A DNA stretch of 64,000 bases, from positions 3,038,001 to 3,102,000 of the forward strand of contig LR590464.1 of NCBI GenBank assembly GCA_901472455.1, given 5' to 3'. The position numbers and the translations under genes were made by a program. This stretch comes from Leclercia adecarboxylata. Its GTDB lineage: Bacteria > Pseudomonadota > Gammaproteobacteria > Enterobacterales > Enterobacteriaceae. The notes under the pieces were generated by a model, which saw only the letters and a list, made by a program, of their open reading frames with translations, searched no databases and had not been told where the DNA came from. Below are positions 63,533 through 64,000 of the stretch, piece after piece; positions within the stretch are counted from its first letter, which is position 1; each line of letters starts with the position of its first letter.

Positions 63533-64000
63533 TTAATGCAGACAGCAGTTCTTGAATTTTTTACCGCTGCCGCACGGGCACGGATCGTTACGACCGACTT
63601 TGGTACCGTTGATCACCGGCTGCTGGGTGACAGTCGCTTGCGGGTTGGCAATCCAGTAGTTATAGAGGCGCAATGCCGCCGGACGAATATTTTCAATGCT
63701 CTGCTGGAACTCCTCTTCGCTGAAGGTATCCAGGCGCTCAAAGTTCTCTTCAGAACCGTGCAGGGGCAATAAGATCCAGATCGGCACGCAGCGATTCCGG
63801 CAGGGATGACCAGTCGGTCAAGGCCACGCCGCGCATATAGCCGAAGCACCACTCTTCCACCACGGTATAGGTTTCACCGTCGACGTCGTTCATGCCGAAC
63901 ATCGGTTCAAACTGATCCGGGTAATCGCTCAGGCGCTCGGCGATATCGTTCAGATGCTTGAAGCAGAGATCGATAAAGCGGTTCATCTCGCGATCGTTCT
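63533..64000 (-). CDS. yecA: YecA, UPF0149 protein with SEC-C motif (5' end outside window; one frameshift)
   Basis: Conserved protein of the YecA/YgfB family with a C-terminal zinc-binding SEC-C motif, [18 protein letters not shown], like that of SecA, suggesting ribosome or nascent-chain contact. An extra C near 63766 ([11 protein letters not shown]) breaks the frame. The upstream part ([27 protein letters not shown]) continues to the window edge; the ATG at 63986 is internal. Confidence 0.9.

Overview
The window is an Enterobacterales chromosome segment of the Enterobacter/Leclercia/Lelliottia type. Protein identities and gene order follow the E. coli K-12 zwf-to-yecA interval almost gene for gene: hexR-pykA-lpxM-mepM-znuACB-ruvBAC-yebC-nudB-aspS-yecDEN-cmoAB-cutC-yecM-argS, then flhEAB, the che/mot genes, flhDC-uspC-otsAB-araHGF-ftnB-yecJ-azuC-yecR-ftnA-yecH-tyrP-yecA. 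The species call is an inference from synteny and recognised proteins.

Layout. 1-20.3 kb is housekeeping: central carbon control, lipid A and murein enzymes, zinc import, Holliday-junction processing, two tRNA synthetases and tRNA wobble modification. 20.3-23.1 kb is an accessory rhiN-rhiT pair for rhamnogalacturonan oligosaccharides. 23.3-46.5 kb is the flagellar/chemotaxis regulon on the minus strand (flhDC, motAB-cheAW, tar-tap-cheRBYZ, flhBAE). It is interrupted between cheW and tar by a complete Csu-type archaic chaperone-usher pilus operon (33.6-38.8 kb), a CRP-linked dicarboxylate/amino-acid symporter (39.2-40.5 kb) and a 558-bp non-coding element with 16-bp terminal inverted repeats. 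47-54 kb holds stress and arabinose functions (uspC, otsAB, araFGH). 54-64 kb holds iron storage (ftnB, ftnA), transporters, a DJ-1 protein, an RpiB-like isomerase and tyrP.

Regulatory signals that can be read directly include a Zur box (znu), a LexA box (ruvAB), sigma-28 promoters for tar and motA/MotR, the MicL sRNA with its sigma-E promoter inside cutC, CRP sites (flhDC, the symporter, azuC), an RcsAB box (flhDC), paired TyrR boxes (tyrP), and candidate KdgR, AraC and CpxR sites.

Quality caveat. About 27 of 63 genes, including the essential aspS and argS, are broken by one-base insertions or deletions, mostly in homopolymer runs. Correcting them restores the family's normal length in nearly every case, so they are most likely sequencing or assembly errors. 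Broken genes are annotated over their full reconstructed span, with the position of each break given.
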